Positions 1 to 10,469 of a DNA stretch of 64,000 bases are shown in pieces. Source of the DNA: Maniola hyperantus (taxonomy: Eukaryota > Arthropoda > Insecta > Lepidoptera > Nymphalidae); contig NC_048563.1 in the NCBI RefSeq assembly GCF_902806685.2, forward strand, positions 5,632,423 through 5,696,422, in the 5' to 3' direction. The position numbers and the translations under genes are program-made. The notes under the pieces were generated by a model. It saw only the letters and a program-made list of their open reading frames with translations, was not told where the DNA came from and did no database searches. The number at the start of each line of letters is the position of its first letter. Within the stretch, counting starts at the first letter, position 1.

Positions 1-96
1 TTTCTTAAAACGCACCGAAAAGGTGCGTGCCCGGGATCGAACCCCCGACCTCCCGAATAGGAGCTGGGCGTCTTAACCACTAGGCTATCACGGCTT
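1..96 (-). mobile_element. tRNA-derived SINE S1, head fragment
   Basis: Reads on the minus strand as the tRNA-like head with an A box (tagcctagtggtta) and a B box (gttcgatcccggg). The body is absent. Abuts another S1 copy. Confidence 0.75.
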
Positions 97-103
97 AACC
101 ATA

Positions 104-406
104 AGTTCATCATGAACAACCCATCGCCGGCTCACTACAGAGCACGGGTCTTCTCTCAATATGAGAAGGGTTTGGCCATAGTCCACCACGCTGGTCAAGT
201 GTGGATTGGCAAATTTCACACCTTTGAGAACATTATGGAGAACTCTCAGGCATGCAGGTTTCCTCACGATGTTTTCCTTCACCGTTAAAGCAAGTGATAT
301 TTAATTTTTCAAAACGCACATAGCTCCGAAAAGTTAGACGTGCCCGGGCTCGAACCCCCGACCTCCGATTAGAAGGCGGACGTCCTAACCACTAGGCTAT
401 CACAGC
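104..406 (-). mobile_element. tRNA-derived SINE S1, full copy
   Basis: Head, linker (gtgcgtttt), body (aaggaaaacatcgtgagg, ctccataatgttctcaaagg) and tail (gatgggttgttcatgatg) in minus orientation. Forms one arm of an inverted duplication with 8326-8797. Confidence 0.8.
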
Positions 407-473
407 GCAAAGCAACGTTTAATAAATAGCAATAAGCTAATAGGTAATTGCGAGACTTGCGAGACTCTTGCTG

Positions 474-552
474 CAAGACCAAGACCAAGACTGGGAGCGC
501 AATACCAAGACCAAGACCAGGTGTATTGGCGCAAGACCAAGACCAAGACTGG
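474..552 (+). repeat. (CCAAGA)n minisatellite
   Basis: Three clusters of CAAGAC/CCAAGA units are separated by short spacers. The mirror-image copy lies at 8349-8415. Confidence 0.8.
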
Positions 553-659
553 CTACGTATCGTCTTGTTCGTTGCCAACGTTGCCAACTTAACTTAAGAC
601 CTGGAGCCGCAGCAGAAACAGCTGAAAACGGCAAGCGGCGCAAGTATGCCTCTCTTATA

Positions 660-915
660 GAGAGTTCTTTACATTTTTGTTCCGTTTGCCGTGGAGACCC
701 TGGAGCCATGGAGTCTTAGTGCAAAAAATTTTTTTACGAGACATTTCACCGCGATTAATAGCCTCATCTGGTGACAGAAGGGCTGGCTCATTTTTTGCGC
801 AACGGGTCAGCCTGGCTGTCCAGCGCGGAAATGAAAATTCTTGGCACCATTCCACACGGGCATGATTTATATAGTAATTAGATAAGCTTTAAGTTTTATT
901 GTAATATTAAAAAAA
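660..915 (+). mobile_element. Poly(A)-tailed retroelement 3' end
   Basis: Contains a frame with SGDRRAGSFFAQR followed by a short 3' UTR and (A)n at about 909-918. Related copies are at 11764-11957 and, reversed, 38926-39135. Probably the 3' end of a non-LTR retrotransposon. It ends just before exon 938 of gene A. Confidence 0.55.
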
Positions 916-937
916 AAACTTAACCATTATTTTCTAG

Positions 938-2764
938 CTCTACTATGCTCAGTACGCTGCAACCCATTGGGTGAAACCACCGTCTGTGAATCTACGCCCA
1001 ATGTTTTGCCGAGCTTTGGCCTTGGGGTTGGACCGTTGGGACTAAACCTACCATCATCTTTACTAATGCAGCTTATGTCACAAACCGTGGCCCCAACGTT
1101 GGGCTCGACTACCATATGTGACAGCAAACCTAACATTGGCTTACCTGTCATTTCACCTTATGGCTTACCTTTCAATACAGGTAACTACTTTTACTACCTG
1201 ATTATCATCATCATTATCAACCCATCGCCGGCCCACTACTAAGCGTGGGTTCCCTCTTAGTGTGAGAAGGAAAGAAAGTAGGCAAGAAAAAAATGCAAAT
1301 TTTTTGAAAGTTAGAAACGTTTAGACCATGTAGTCCGCCACGCTAGCCCAGCGCGGATCGGCAGACTTTATACACCTTCGAGAACATTATGGAGAATTCT
1401 CAGGCATACGATGATTCCCTTCACCGTTGAAGCAAGCGTTGTGACATTTAATCACAACCACAACGCATATAAAAGTTAGAGGTGCGTGTCCGGGATCGAA
1501 CCCCTGACCCCGAAATCGTCTAAGCCACTAGGCTATCGTGGCACAACCGCACCGCACGCTATAAGTACCTATAATGCAGCATAAATTTTGAGGACTCACC
1601 ATTTTTAGGGTTCCGTACCTCAAAAGGAAAAAAGGAACCCTTATAGGATCGCATTGTCTGCCTGTCTGTCTGTCCTGTCTGTCAAGAGAACCTATTTGGT
1701 ACTTCCCGTCGACCTAGAATCATTAAATTTGGTAGATAGGTAGGTCTTATAGTACAAGTAAAGGAATAAATCCGAAAACCGTGAATTTGTGGTTACATCA
1801 CAAAAAAAAATGTGTTTACGTAATTTTTAATAACAGCGCCATCTATATGTGATTTGATAAATTAAAATTAATTTATCAAATCACATATAGATGGCGCTGT
1901 TGTCATTATCTTGCAGTGTTGCACATAAAAATGTTAAAATATCTTGTACGATAGTACGGAATCCTTCGTGTGCGAGTCCGACTCGCACTTGGCCGGTTTT
2001 TTGCTCCATGTCTCAACTGTCATATCAAAAGTACGATCTACCCTTATATAAAGGACTAAAATTCTCTAAAATCGTATTTTTGACATGACAGCTGTTGACA
2101 CAGAGCAAAAATGGCGCGTGAGTTCTCAAATGCTCTATATAGATTTGTATATTATTTTAGTTCTGATAAAATAATCATAATTGTTTTTTTAGGTCTTGGT
2201 ACAGGCACAATATGTGAATCCATGCCGAACCTTGGCTTACCTCTGCTACAAAACTACGGGTTACCTGTCCCCGGCCAAACAACCATCTGCGAAAGTTCAC
2301 CCAACCTATCCCCATTGAACTTACCTTTACCTTACGGCTTGAACTTACCTGGACTACTACCTGTCCCTAGTCAAACAACACTATGCGAAAGTACACCCAA
2401 TCTATCCCCACTAAACTTACCTTACGGCTTGAACTTACCTGGACTATTACCTGTCCCTAGTCAAACAACACTATGCGAAAGTGTATCCAATCTATCCCCA
2501 CTAAACTTACCTTACGGCCTAAACTTACCTGGACTATTTAACAACTTACCTGGATCAACCACTGTAATCGAAAGTACTCCCAATGCTATTTCACCACTTG
2601 GCATGCCTTTCGGCTTACCTGGGATGGGATTAGCTGGGTTGGGTTTACCTTATTCCAGGCAACTTGGAGGCCTTGGCTTTGGTTTACCTCTTAATGGACT
2701 AGGCTTACCTCTAAACGGACTTGGTAGATTCCCAGTCAGTCCTTTCGGCTTACCAATAATGTAA
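938..2764 (+). CDS. Gene A: secreted Leu/Pro/Gly-rich repeat protein, 5' end missing
   Basis: Two coding exons, 938-1180 and 2193-2764, are visible. The acceptor is tttctag before 938, the donor is GTAACT at 1181 and the second acceptor is ttttttttag before 2193. The intron is phase 1 and the junction codon is GGT. The stop TAA is at 2762-2764. The 938 exon itself opens in phase 1 with CT followed by a Leu-Leu-Cys-Ser-Val segment. This matches the second exons of genes C and D, where the upstream mini-exon supplies ATG and about ten codons; that exon is not in the window. The protein has about six units opening TT(I/V/L)C(E/D)SxPN, spaced about 30 residues apart. Two units are nearly identical at DNA level with a 90-nt period (about 2370-2560). 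A Gly-Leu-Pro tail ends in GLPIM. I do not recognise a named family. An extracellular structural role is inferred. Confidence 0.72.
1198..1545 (-). mobile_element. Old, diverged SINE S1
   Basis: Recognisable tail (atcaacccatcgccggc), body and tRNA-like head on the minus strand, with insertions and many substitutions. Lies in the gene A intron. Confidence 0.65.
1603..2001 (+). mobile_element. R-family element (GGTTCCGTA), palindrome subfamily
   Basis: Opens TTTTTAGGGTTCCGTACC and ends CTCGCACTTGGCCGGTTTTTT. Carries a 68-bp palindrome at 1833-1900 in place of part of the usual middle. In the intron of gene A. Confidence 0.75.
1833..1900. repeat. 68-bp near-perfect palindrome M2
   Basis: Two 31-nt arms starting ACAGCGCCATCTATATG are exact reverse complements around a 6-nt centre. 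The same palindrome lies at the same position of the R-family copy at 4903-5331. Confidence 0.85.
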
Positions 2765-2810
2765 AATCCATTATTCTAACGAAACACAACTAACACAACG
2801 AATACGTAGT

Positions 2811-2988
2811 ACAGTATGCGGCCGAAAGTAATGTACATCGGCCTTTAGAATGACATTTCGGCTTTGTAGAGCGTTGTCTCTTTCGCTCATACCTATATGA
2901 CGCTTTGTCGTTCTCAACGACAGAGACAGTGCTCTACAAATTTGCTCCTTCTAAACGTCGATGTACATTACTTTCGGCCGCGTACTGT
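2811..2988. mobile_element. MITE M1 in the gene A 3' UTR
   Basis: Terminal inverted repeats of about 30 bp beginning ACAGTA(T/C)GCGGCCGAAAG. Central part carries an imperfect hairpin around ctcaacgacagagaca. Copies: 26021-26131 (half), 34838-35028 and 61386-61556. Confidence 0.75.
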
Positions 2989-3670
2989 ACATAAATTTTG
3001 AGAAACAACTCGTCATAATATTTGCTCTATTTGTCAACTGTTCTGTCAAAAGTACGATTTTAGTTCTTAATTTAAAAGTGAACCGTACTTTGACATGATA
3101 GGTGATACATACCCCTATGGGTAAAATGGCGAGTGAGATCTCAAAATGTACGCACTATACGATGTTAACTTCACCATGGTAAACTGTAAAGTCATCTATA
3201 CCTTGTCCATTTTAAGAACGGCCTTTTGACAGCTCGACGACTGCTAAGTTATAGTGATGTCCTAAAGGACGTATGGACAAAGTATAAGTATAAAGTAAGG
3301 TAAAGGATTTTAAGTTGGTCTCATTTATTTATAAGCAAGTTAAAAAATACTTTGGACATAATATTTTGTTTTAACTTTCATTGTAATTTTCGATACAGAT
3401 TTTCTAATAGTTGAAATATCATACAAATGTTTTTGAAATACAAATATTTTTTATTTAAGTTTGGTATTTTCTAAATAAGCGTTAAAAATATTCACTTGAT
3501 TGGCTGAAGAATTATTTTTATTTGTTTTTAAATTGACTACCGAACTTGCAAATAATTAAAAAATTGTATTCTGTATATCATTGCATGTCCAAAGATTTAA
3601 AAAAATGTACGAGTAAATTTTATATTTTGTGAAATTTATATAATTTTGTTATATGTATAAAATTGGCGTA

Positions 3671-3676
3671 AATAAA
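3671..3676 (+). terminator. Candidate poly(A) signal of gene A
   Basis: AATAAA on the plus strand, about 0.9 kb after the stop of gene A. It lies in an AT-rich stretch before a SINE fragment. The implied 3' UTR contains a complete palindromic MITE (2811-2988). Confidence 0.4.
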
Positions 3677-3764
3677 ACTTAATATGTATATCTTATTGCT
3701 TTTCTTTATTTCGTTATGAGTACCTACCTAATTTATCAATAACCTAGTGGTCCATATTAGGGGA

Positions 3765-3955
3765 TACGAAATTTGATCCCGGGCACGCATATCTATCTTT
3801 TCGCAGTTACGTGCGTTCTTGGTTTCATGGTGAAGGAAAACATCGTGACGAAGCCTGTGGCCTGAGAGTTTTCTTCATAATGTTCTCAAAGGTGTGCGAA
3901 GTCTGCCAATCCGCACTTCACATGGTGCACTATGGCTTAGCCCCTCTCGTTTGAT
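3765..3955 (+). mobile_element. SINE S1-like fragment between genes A and B
   Basis: B-box-like gatcccgggcacgc, then gtgaaggaaaacatcgtgacg and cataatgttctcaaagg, in plus orientation. The head is degraded. Confidence 0.6.
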
Positions 3956-4182
3956 TAGCAATTGTTTTGTTTTTCAAAATGTGTCTTCAAAGTTTCATTG
4001 AATTTGTTTGTAATGGGAACCAAACTAAGTTTGAAATAAAGCACTGGGGAGTGCGCTAGGATTACTTCTAAAGTAACTAGCCACGGCCGAAGCCTCCTAT
4101 TAGAGGACAGGATAAATTCTGTCTATATAATATCTGTCTGATTAAATAAAAACACAAAATAAAATGTTCAAACAACTCGTAT

Positions 4183-4188
4183 TTTATT
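4183..4188 (-). terminator. Candidate poly(A) signal of gene B
   Basis: AATAAA on the minus strand, about 480 nt past the stop of gene B. Genes A and B converge, with ends about 0.5 kb apart. Confidence 0.45.
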
Positions 4189-4369
4189 CGTTGGCTCATA
4201 CAATCTTTGCAAATGTAGTCTTAAAACAATAAAATATACAATTAATACAATAATAATTATACATATAAATTAAAATAATACTTACATATAGGGGTTTGCA
4301 CAATATATTTAGGTATTTAAAAAATGCTTAAGATGGAATGAGCATTTAAACTTAGCGCTTGACTACAAT

Positions 4370-4560
4370 CAGACCTTGTGGCAAGTGATGATGCAGCCTA
4401 AGATGGAGCGAGCTTGCCTAGAAGATGCCTATTCACTCTTGACTTGAAGGTACCAATGCTATGGCTAGCGGGGAAAACGGACGCCGGAAGTTTGTCCGAT
4501 GATGCTAGCTGGATTGCTGATTGATGGTGAATTGAAGGTACCTATATTAAAAATGGAGGG
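4370..4560 (-). mobile_element. SINE-like fragment in the gene B 3' UTR
   Basis: Contains gtgatgatgcagcctaagatgg and cctattcactcttgacttg, motifs that recur in part at 59395-59420. Family not assigned. Confidence 0.4.
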
Positions 4561-4669
4561 GAAAGTAGGAGTTTTATAGATCTGATTTTCTAGTATTCGG
4601 ATTGGATGCAATGCGAAAAGGACCTAATATGAAATACCCCTGCTGGAAGAACTTAATATGAGATAGCTC

Positions 4670-7600
4670 TTAGTTAAAACCCTGCTGGCAAGCGCAAGGG
4701 TCTGGACAAGGTGGAGGGGGACATGGGTTGTACACGCACACCTTGGCACCACCGCGGGTCCTGAACCGTGTGATGGGGTTTGGTTGGAAGCAGATGGTGG
4801 GGGACTGTGGTACCACTATCCTGGGGGGCTGTACCACGAGGGTGTCCGGTGGTGGTGGCTGGATTGCTGGTGGGGTTACCTGTGAAGAAACAATAATGTT
4901 AAAAAAAACGACCGAACTTGACCCGAAGGGTTCCTTTCCATCGTACAAGATATTTTAACATTTTTATGTGCAACACTGCAAGATAATGACAACAGTGCCA
5001 TCTTTATGTGATTTGATAAATTAAAATTTATTTATCAAATCACATATAGATGGCGCTGTAATTAAAATGTGTTGACGAAAAATTTCATGAACACATTTTT
5101 TTGTAATGTAACCACGAATTCACGGGTTTCGGATTTTTTTTCTTTATTTGTGCTATAAGAGCAACCTACCTGCCAAATTTCAAGATTCTAGGTCATCGGG
5201 AAGTACCCGATAGGTTAACTTGACAGACGCGTCAAACATACAGACTGTATACCTACGGACAGACGGACAGACAGACCGACAACAAAATGATCCTAGAAGG
5301 GCTCCTTTTTTCTTTGAAGATACGCACGTTAAAAAAACCAGCCAAGGCACCGAGGGTTACGTACTATAGTGCGACAAGGCTCTCTTGGCACTTGAATGAC
5401 ATTGACAGGGGGGGCGCTGTTGGAGAACAATGACTTAGAATATTCAAACAAGAACAAAGGGGACATTGCGGGTCTTCTCCGTTTGGCCGGAACGGCCAAG
5501 CGGGGGTACGGGCCTCGAGGCATGGCCTCCTTACCCGGGTGGGGCGCAGGGCAACTTTGTGCCCTGGTGACTGTTTTTAAGTCGGAATTACACCGACTTG
5601 GGCCTGCCAATCTTGGCTTATGGCCCTAGAGGACTTGTTCTGTTTGTTTGTTGAGATGTTTTCGGTCCAGGGTCGTCAATACGAGGTCGGTCTCCGCGCG
5701 ACGGCGTTAAGTTCGCCGTCGAGCGCGGAGACGAGGTCAAGTCCGGTGGGTCTCGCGTCGTCGTAATCGTCGTCGCTTGGATCATTTGCGTTCTGCGACA
5801 ATGATGACGATCGCAGGAGCTCACGAAATAGTTGACGCCCGGTCGGCGGTCTAGGGATGAGTGAAGCGATGCCGTGGAGGTGCTCGTACGGTCCGTTGTC
5901 CGCCGCGCAAACATGTGCCGCGCGAGTGTGCGGACGTACTCCTCCACGGTGGGCGTCTTGAGGTCGCGGTGGATGACGTCGTTCCTCACGTACCTCGGAG
6001 CTTTCACGATTAGGCGCAGGCACTTGTTTTGTTGGATTTGTTGGACAAAGGGGACACTTGACGGCAACGTTGGTTCCGATTTTCGCCACGCGGCATGATA
6101 AGCCTTGTCGCGCTGTAATCTTTTTAACCGACTTCAAAAAAAGGAGGAGGTAATCAATTTTTTTTTTTTTTTTTTTTTTATGTATGTTCCCCGATTACTC
6201 AAAAACGCCTGGACCGATTTTGAAAATTCTTTTTTTGTTTGAAAGGGTATACTTCAAAGTTGGTCCCATTTCAATTTGGTGAAGATCTGATGAACATCTT
6301 CGAAGATAGATACTGGAACTCCTCAACGGATAAGAGTAAATTGCTCGCGATCAGTGTAATAGCTTAGTAAACAGTAGATTTTTAACCAGGCATAGCATAA
6401 TTCCATGGGGCCACTAAAAATTGTGAAATAAAAAATTTTTACAAAAAAAATAAAAACCGACTTCGTTACATAAACACTAAAAATTGAAAAATAATTTAAT
6501 TTATTACCGAATATATTATGTATACAAGAGTTAATATAGTTCCATAATAATATTTTTTGGGGTCGGTGCCAATGAGGTGCCATTGTGGAGTCCCATAAAA
6601 ATATGAAGTCTAGACGATTCGCGCAGCTAAAGCTAATTGGCACCGGCACCAAAGAGTATTATTATGGAACTATATTAACTCTTGTATACATAATATATTC
6701 GGTAATAAATTAAATTATTTTTAAATTTTTAGTGTTTATGTAACGAAGTCGGTTTTTATTTTTTTTGTAAAAAAAAATTTATGACACAAAGTTCATGCTC
6801 ACAAAGATGTTGCGAGAAAAAGTCAATTTGTGAATAAATCAAGTTTCAATTCCAATTCAAACTTCGCTTAAGCTTAATTAGAAACTTCCGGGCGTGTGCT
6901 AAACTTTAAACTTTAAACATATCAACGCTCCTTGATATTGGGCCATAATGAGCAATCATGGTTCACCTCACCTCAAACTCGATAGAAAGTTTAAACTTCT
7001 GCACAGGCACTACTAAACTTCTATACGACGCTAGAGAATGTTCCCAATATATTATGACCACTTTTTAGGGTTCCGTACCTCAAAAGGAAAAACGGAACCC
7101 TTCTAGGATCATTTTGTTGTCTGTCGGTCTGTCAAGAAACCTACAGGGTACTTCCCGTTGACTTAGAATCATGAAATTTGGCAGGTAGGTAGGTCTTATA
7201 GCTCATAGCTTATAAAAAATCTGAAAACCGTGAATTTGTGGTTACATCACACACAAAAAATTGGTCATGAACTAAAAATTAGTATTTTCAATTTTCCAAG
7301 TAAGATAACTATATCAAGTGGGCTATCATATGAAAGGGCTTCACCTGTGCATTCTAAAGCAGATTTTTATTTATTTTTATGCATCATAGTTTTTTAAATT
7401 ATCGTGAAAAATGTCGAAAAAAAACGATTGTAGTACGGAACTCTCGTTGCGCGAGTCTGACTCGCACTTGCCCGGTTTTACGTCATAAATATAGGTAATA
7501 TTAGTATGGATGTAGTACCTATGAATTAAGATTTAGTGCTGTTGTAAAGGAATGCAACCCTAGGTTTATACTCTTTGTTAATTATGTTCATGAAAATGAA

Positions 7601-9842
7601 ATTTGGCAGGTAGGTAGGTCTTATAGCGGGGAATAATCTGGAAACCATGAATTTGTGGTAACATCACACAAAAAAAATTAAATTGTGGTCATGAACTAAA
7701 AATGAGTATTTTCAATTTTCCAAGTATCACATCAAAGAGAAACTGGTTACCTTGATGCATGCAGGTTTCGGTGGTTGCACGGGCGCAGGTCTAACTATAA
7801 TAGGCTGTGGTTGTGGAGGGCGCACCGGCGGGGGTTGCACCATTATTGGTTCTGGTGTAGGCGGCTGTACTGGGGGTGGTTGAACCTGGAAGATTGAACA
7901 AAGGGGGTAGATAATTATATCTACCAATAGATGGTCGCTCATAAGAAAACTCAGATTCACTCAGCGGGCGATGGAGAGAGCTATGTGCGGAGTTTCTCTA
8001 CGTCATCAAATCAGAAATGAGGAGATCCGTAGGAGAACTAGAGTAACCGACATAGCTCAACGGGTTGCGCAGCTGAAGTGGCAATGGGCAGGGCACATAG
8101 TTCGAAAAATCGATACCCCTTTTTGAGGGTGCTTAAATATTTACCCGTATCGGCGCTGGTGGTTGGGGCTGCACCGGTGCTGGTCTGACCCAGATGGCGG
8201 GAGGGGTTGGCAGCTTGATGGTCCCCGGCTTCACCATTATAGGCTGGGGGGTCGGGAACCTTACGAGACCTGGTTTTATTATCACCGTTCCTGAAATGAG
8301 GATTAAAATTAGTGTTGCCCAAATGCAAGAACAAGACGATACGTAACCAGTCTTGGTCTTGGTCTTGGTCTTGGTATTGCGCTCCCAGTCTTGGTCTTGG
8401 TCTTGGTCTTGCAGCAAGAGTCTCGCAAGTCTCGCAATTACCTATTAGCTTATTGCTATTTATTAAACGTTACTTTGCGCTGTGATAGCCTAGTGGTTAG
8501 GACGTCCGCCTTCTAATCGGAGGTCGGGGGTTCGATCCCGGGGACGCACTTTTCGGAGTTGTGTGCGTTTTAATTAATTAAATATCACTTACTTTAACGG
8601 TGAAGGAAAACATCGTGAGGAAACCTGCATGCCTGAGAGTTCTCCATAATGTTCTCAAAGGTGTCTTCACAAGTCTACTAATCCGCACATGGCCAGCGTG
8701 GTAGACTGTGGCCAAAACGCTTCTCACTCTGAGAGAAGACCCGTACTCTGCAGCAGTGAGCCGGCGATGAGTTGATCATGATGATGATGACGACGTAACA
8801 GAGAGAGCGTACTAACTTCTTTCCGTGCATAGAGTGATAGAAGGTTGAGTTTGTACTTTTGATTGTACTAGGATGTTATGAAATAGAAGAGTTTAAACTT
8901 ACCAGTAGGAGCTTGCCCATATACATAACGAACTGCAGCGTCATTTGGGTTACACGGCCCTACTTGTATGGTATCCTGGTACCCAGGACAGGGGTCAGGT
9001 TGGGGACAAGGGGGTAAATTCTCCTCACAAGGGGGCGGCTGTGGGCATGGGCAGGGGTCAGGAGTCGGCTCGGGGCATGGTGGGGGACACGGTGGCGGAC
9101 ACGGCGGGGGACATGGTGGGAGACAGGGGTACTGCATTTGGGGGTCCGGCATTGGTAGTCCCCATGATGACCCGATGAGAAGAACTGGGGAAATACAGTA
9201 TAGATTTAAGTTTTCTTAAATAAAAAAAATAAAAAAATAAAATGTTTTTTTTTTTGCAATGGAGATTAGAGAATACTTTCTGGTGGTGTGGAATACCTTA
9301 GAATATTTTACTTAGACTGACAGACAAACAGGCAGACAACGAAGTGATCCTATAAGGGTTCCTTTTTAGGGTTCCGTACCTCAAAAGGAAAACCGGAACC
9401 GGAACTAGAATAGAATCACTTTGTTGTCGAAAGTTGTCAAAAGTTGTCAATCGACAGACGTGGGTCTGTCAAGAAACCTACAGGGTAATTCCCGTTGACC
9501 TAGAATCATGAAATTTGGTAGGTAAGTGGGTCTTATAGCTGGCTTTAGGCTTTAGAAAACCGTGAATTTGTGGTTACATCACACAAAAAAAATTAAATTG
9601 TGGTCATGAACTGATAATTAGTATTTTCAATTTAGTTATTTATTTTAATGCATCATAGTTTTTGAATTATCGTGCAAAATGTCGAAAAATACGACTGTAG
9701 CACGGAACCCTCGGTGCGCGAGCTTGACTCGCACTCCGAGGTTTTTTCCTTTTGAGGTACAGAACCCAAAAAAAGGTGATTCAAGTCTATGGCACCAATA
9801 ATAGGTCTTACCAGATAACCAGAGTGCTTTTCCCGCCACCAT
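4670..9842 (-). CDS. Gene B: secreted Cys/Pro-rich protein with eight 15-residue repeats, 267 aa, complete
   Basis: Five coding exons on the minus strand: 9842-9812, 9184-8903, 8290-8145, 7885-7751 and 4879-4670. They total 804 nt, and all junctions are GT-AG with matching phases (1, 1, 0, 0). Exon 1 gives MVAGKALWLS plus one base; exon 2 completes the signal peptide (V-LLIGSSWG). Next comes a Cys-Pro block with PPC and PCP repeats (about residues 25-80), then residues 109-228 are eight 15-residue units of the form V-(Q/R/K)-P-P-x-x-x-P-x-x-P-x-x-I-x. Exon 3 holds three units, exon 4 is exactly three (135 nt), and exon 5 starts with two. The tail begins FQPNPI and ends in a second Cys-Pro patch. 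The first three introns are 0.26-0.63 kb; the last is 2.9 kb and full of transposons. Paralogue of gene C. Function unknown; a cross-linked extracellular matrix role is inferred. Confidence 0.82.
4903..5331 (-). mobile_element. R-family element, palindrome subfamily
   Basis: Reverse-orientation copy with the M2 palindrome at 4992-5059 at the same internal position as the copy at 1603-2001. Lies about 20 nt upstream of the acceptor of gene B exon 5, so it nearly reaches the splice site. Confidence 0.7.
5368..6114. mobile_element. MITE M5 split by a LINE insertion
   Basis: Ends AGTGCGACAAGGCT and its inverse AGCCTTGTCGCGCT. The intact relative at 58514-58666 lacks positions 5466-6056, so those bases are an insertion. 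Itself inserted in an R-family head (5332-5366). Confidence 0.7.
5466..6044 (-). pseudogene. Jockey-like LINE 3' fragment, 5'-truncated, inserted in MITE M5
   Basis: The minus-strand frame from about 6040 encodes a LINE C-terminal segment (QNKCLRLIVKAPRYVRNDVI, then a Thr-Val-Glu-Glu-Tyr motif). It soon falls into other frames and a GC-rich 3' UTR. The fragment is flanked by the direct repeat ACAAAGGGGACA at 5454-5465 and 6045-6056, a 12-bp target duplication. Lies in the last intron of gene B. Confidence 0.75.
6121..6772 (+). mobile_element. Composite fold-back element M6
   Basis: Outer part begins TTTTTAACCGACTTCAAAAA. The inner part is a fold-back with arms of about 115 bp (about 6453-6570 and 6640-6757) around a centre containing ggcaccggcacc. 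Two more copies lie inverted at 31706-32362 and 32530-33201. Confidence 0.7.
7068..7480 (+). mobile_element. R-family element
   Basis: AGGGTTCCGTACC start, (CTGT)n, gacttagaatcatgaaattt core and GCACTTGCCCGGTTTT end. In the last intron of gene B. Confidence 0.75.
7594..7730 (+). mobile_element. R-family internal fragment
   Basis: Core motifs tggcaggtaggtaggtctta and tgtggtaacatcacac only; both ends missing. Ends close to exon 4 of gene B. Confidence 0.6.
7925..8112 (+). pseudogene. RTE-like LINE C-terminal fragment
   Basis: Plus-strand DNA reads as a degenerate VTQRAMERAMCGVS...KWQWAGHIV LINE tail, in the intron between gene B exons 3 and 4. Same family as 14775-15185 and 37178-37500. Confidence 0.55.
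8349..8415 (-). repeat. (CTTGGT)n minisatellite
   Basis: Reverse-complement counterpart of 474-552, next to gene B exon 3. Confidence 0.8.
8480..8797 (+). mobile_element. SINE S1, full copy
   Basis: Complete head, linker, body and (GAT)n tail in plus orientation. Its upstream flank (8326-8479) matches the flank of the SINE at 104-406 in inverted orientation. In gene B intron 2. Confidence 0.8.
9366..9748 (+). mobile_element. R-family element
   Basis: AGGGTTCCGTACC start; degenerate end tgactcgcactccgaggtttttt. In gene B intron 1, about 60 nt from exon 1. Confidence 0.7.
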
Positions 9843-9854
9843 CTTCCAGCCAAC

Positions 9855-9886
9855 TGATATTTCCAAAAACTAACAAACCTTTTATA
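9855..9886 (-). promoter_or_regulatory. Core promoter of gene B (TATA + TCAGT initiator)
   Basis: On the minus strand TATAAAAGG starts at 9886. TCAGTT follows with its A at 9855, exactly 31 nt downstream. The ATG at 9842 leaves a 13-nt leader. This is canonical arthropod TATA/Inr spacing. Confidence 0.7.
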
Positions 9887-9889
9887 TTC

Positions 9890-10220
9890 AAAATCACAAA
9901 AATATTATAGAAACAAAACACAAACCAAATCTGAAACATTAAATTTACAATTAACGGTTTATGAATTCAAAATTTTAAACAAAATCGAAAATTATAAACG
10001 CTATATTTTCACAGATAAAATAATAATTTAGTAAATTATGAAAACAAAATATACCTACTTAGCTTTAAAATGGTTGAAAGATTTTAATTTTTTATTACTT
10101 TTTAAGTAACACCTTAACATAATCTTTTAAGTGCGTATCTAAATTTTGTTACGATTATGAAAAAGTTTCAGTTTTATGAATAATTTTCATCATCATCTGA
10201 TGAATTATGATTTCATCATT
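9890..10220. other. AT-rich stretch upstream of gene B
   Basis: No coding frame or recognised repeat. Holds whatever upstream control gene B has beyond its TATA box. Confidence 0.4.
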
Positions 10221-10222
10221 TC

Positions 10223-10417
10223 ACAGATTGACTGACTGATCTATCACCGCACAGCTCAAACTACTGGACGGATCGGGCTGAAATTTGGCATGCAGATAGC
10301 TATTATGACGAAGACATCCAGTAATAAAGGATTTTTGAAAATTCAACCCCTAAGGGAGTGAAATGGGGGTTACAAATTTGTGTAGTCCACGCGGACGAAG
10401 TCGCGAGCATAAGCTAG
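10223..10417 (+). mobile_element. Helitron-like element H-A
   Basis: (GACT)n, then the core ggacggatcgggctgaaatt, a GCGGAC-GAA-GTCGC hairpin and a CTAG end. Confidence 0.7.
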
Positions 10418-10469
10418 TTATTATTTAAATTGTATTTATTCTTTGTCCAAAGGGAAATTGTCATAATAA

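Noticed and set aside
5874..6098. Plus-strand open frame of 74 codons
   Set aside because: Antisense of the Jockey-like LINE tail and its MITE flank.
8484..8552. tRNA-like sequence with A and B boxes, also at 15290, 49492 and reversed at 340-406, 47850-47915 and 53950-54015
   Set aside because: It recurs many times with the same downstream body and (GAT)n tail, so it is a SINE head rather than a tRNA gene.
8945..9219. Plus-strand open frames rich in Gly-His or Gly
   Set aside because: They are the antisense of the Cys-Pro exon of gene B, which has splice signals, phase agreement and a signal peptide.
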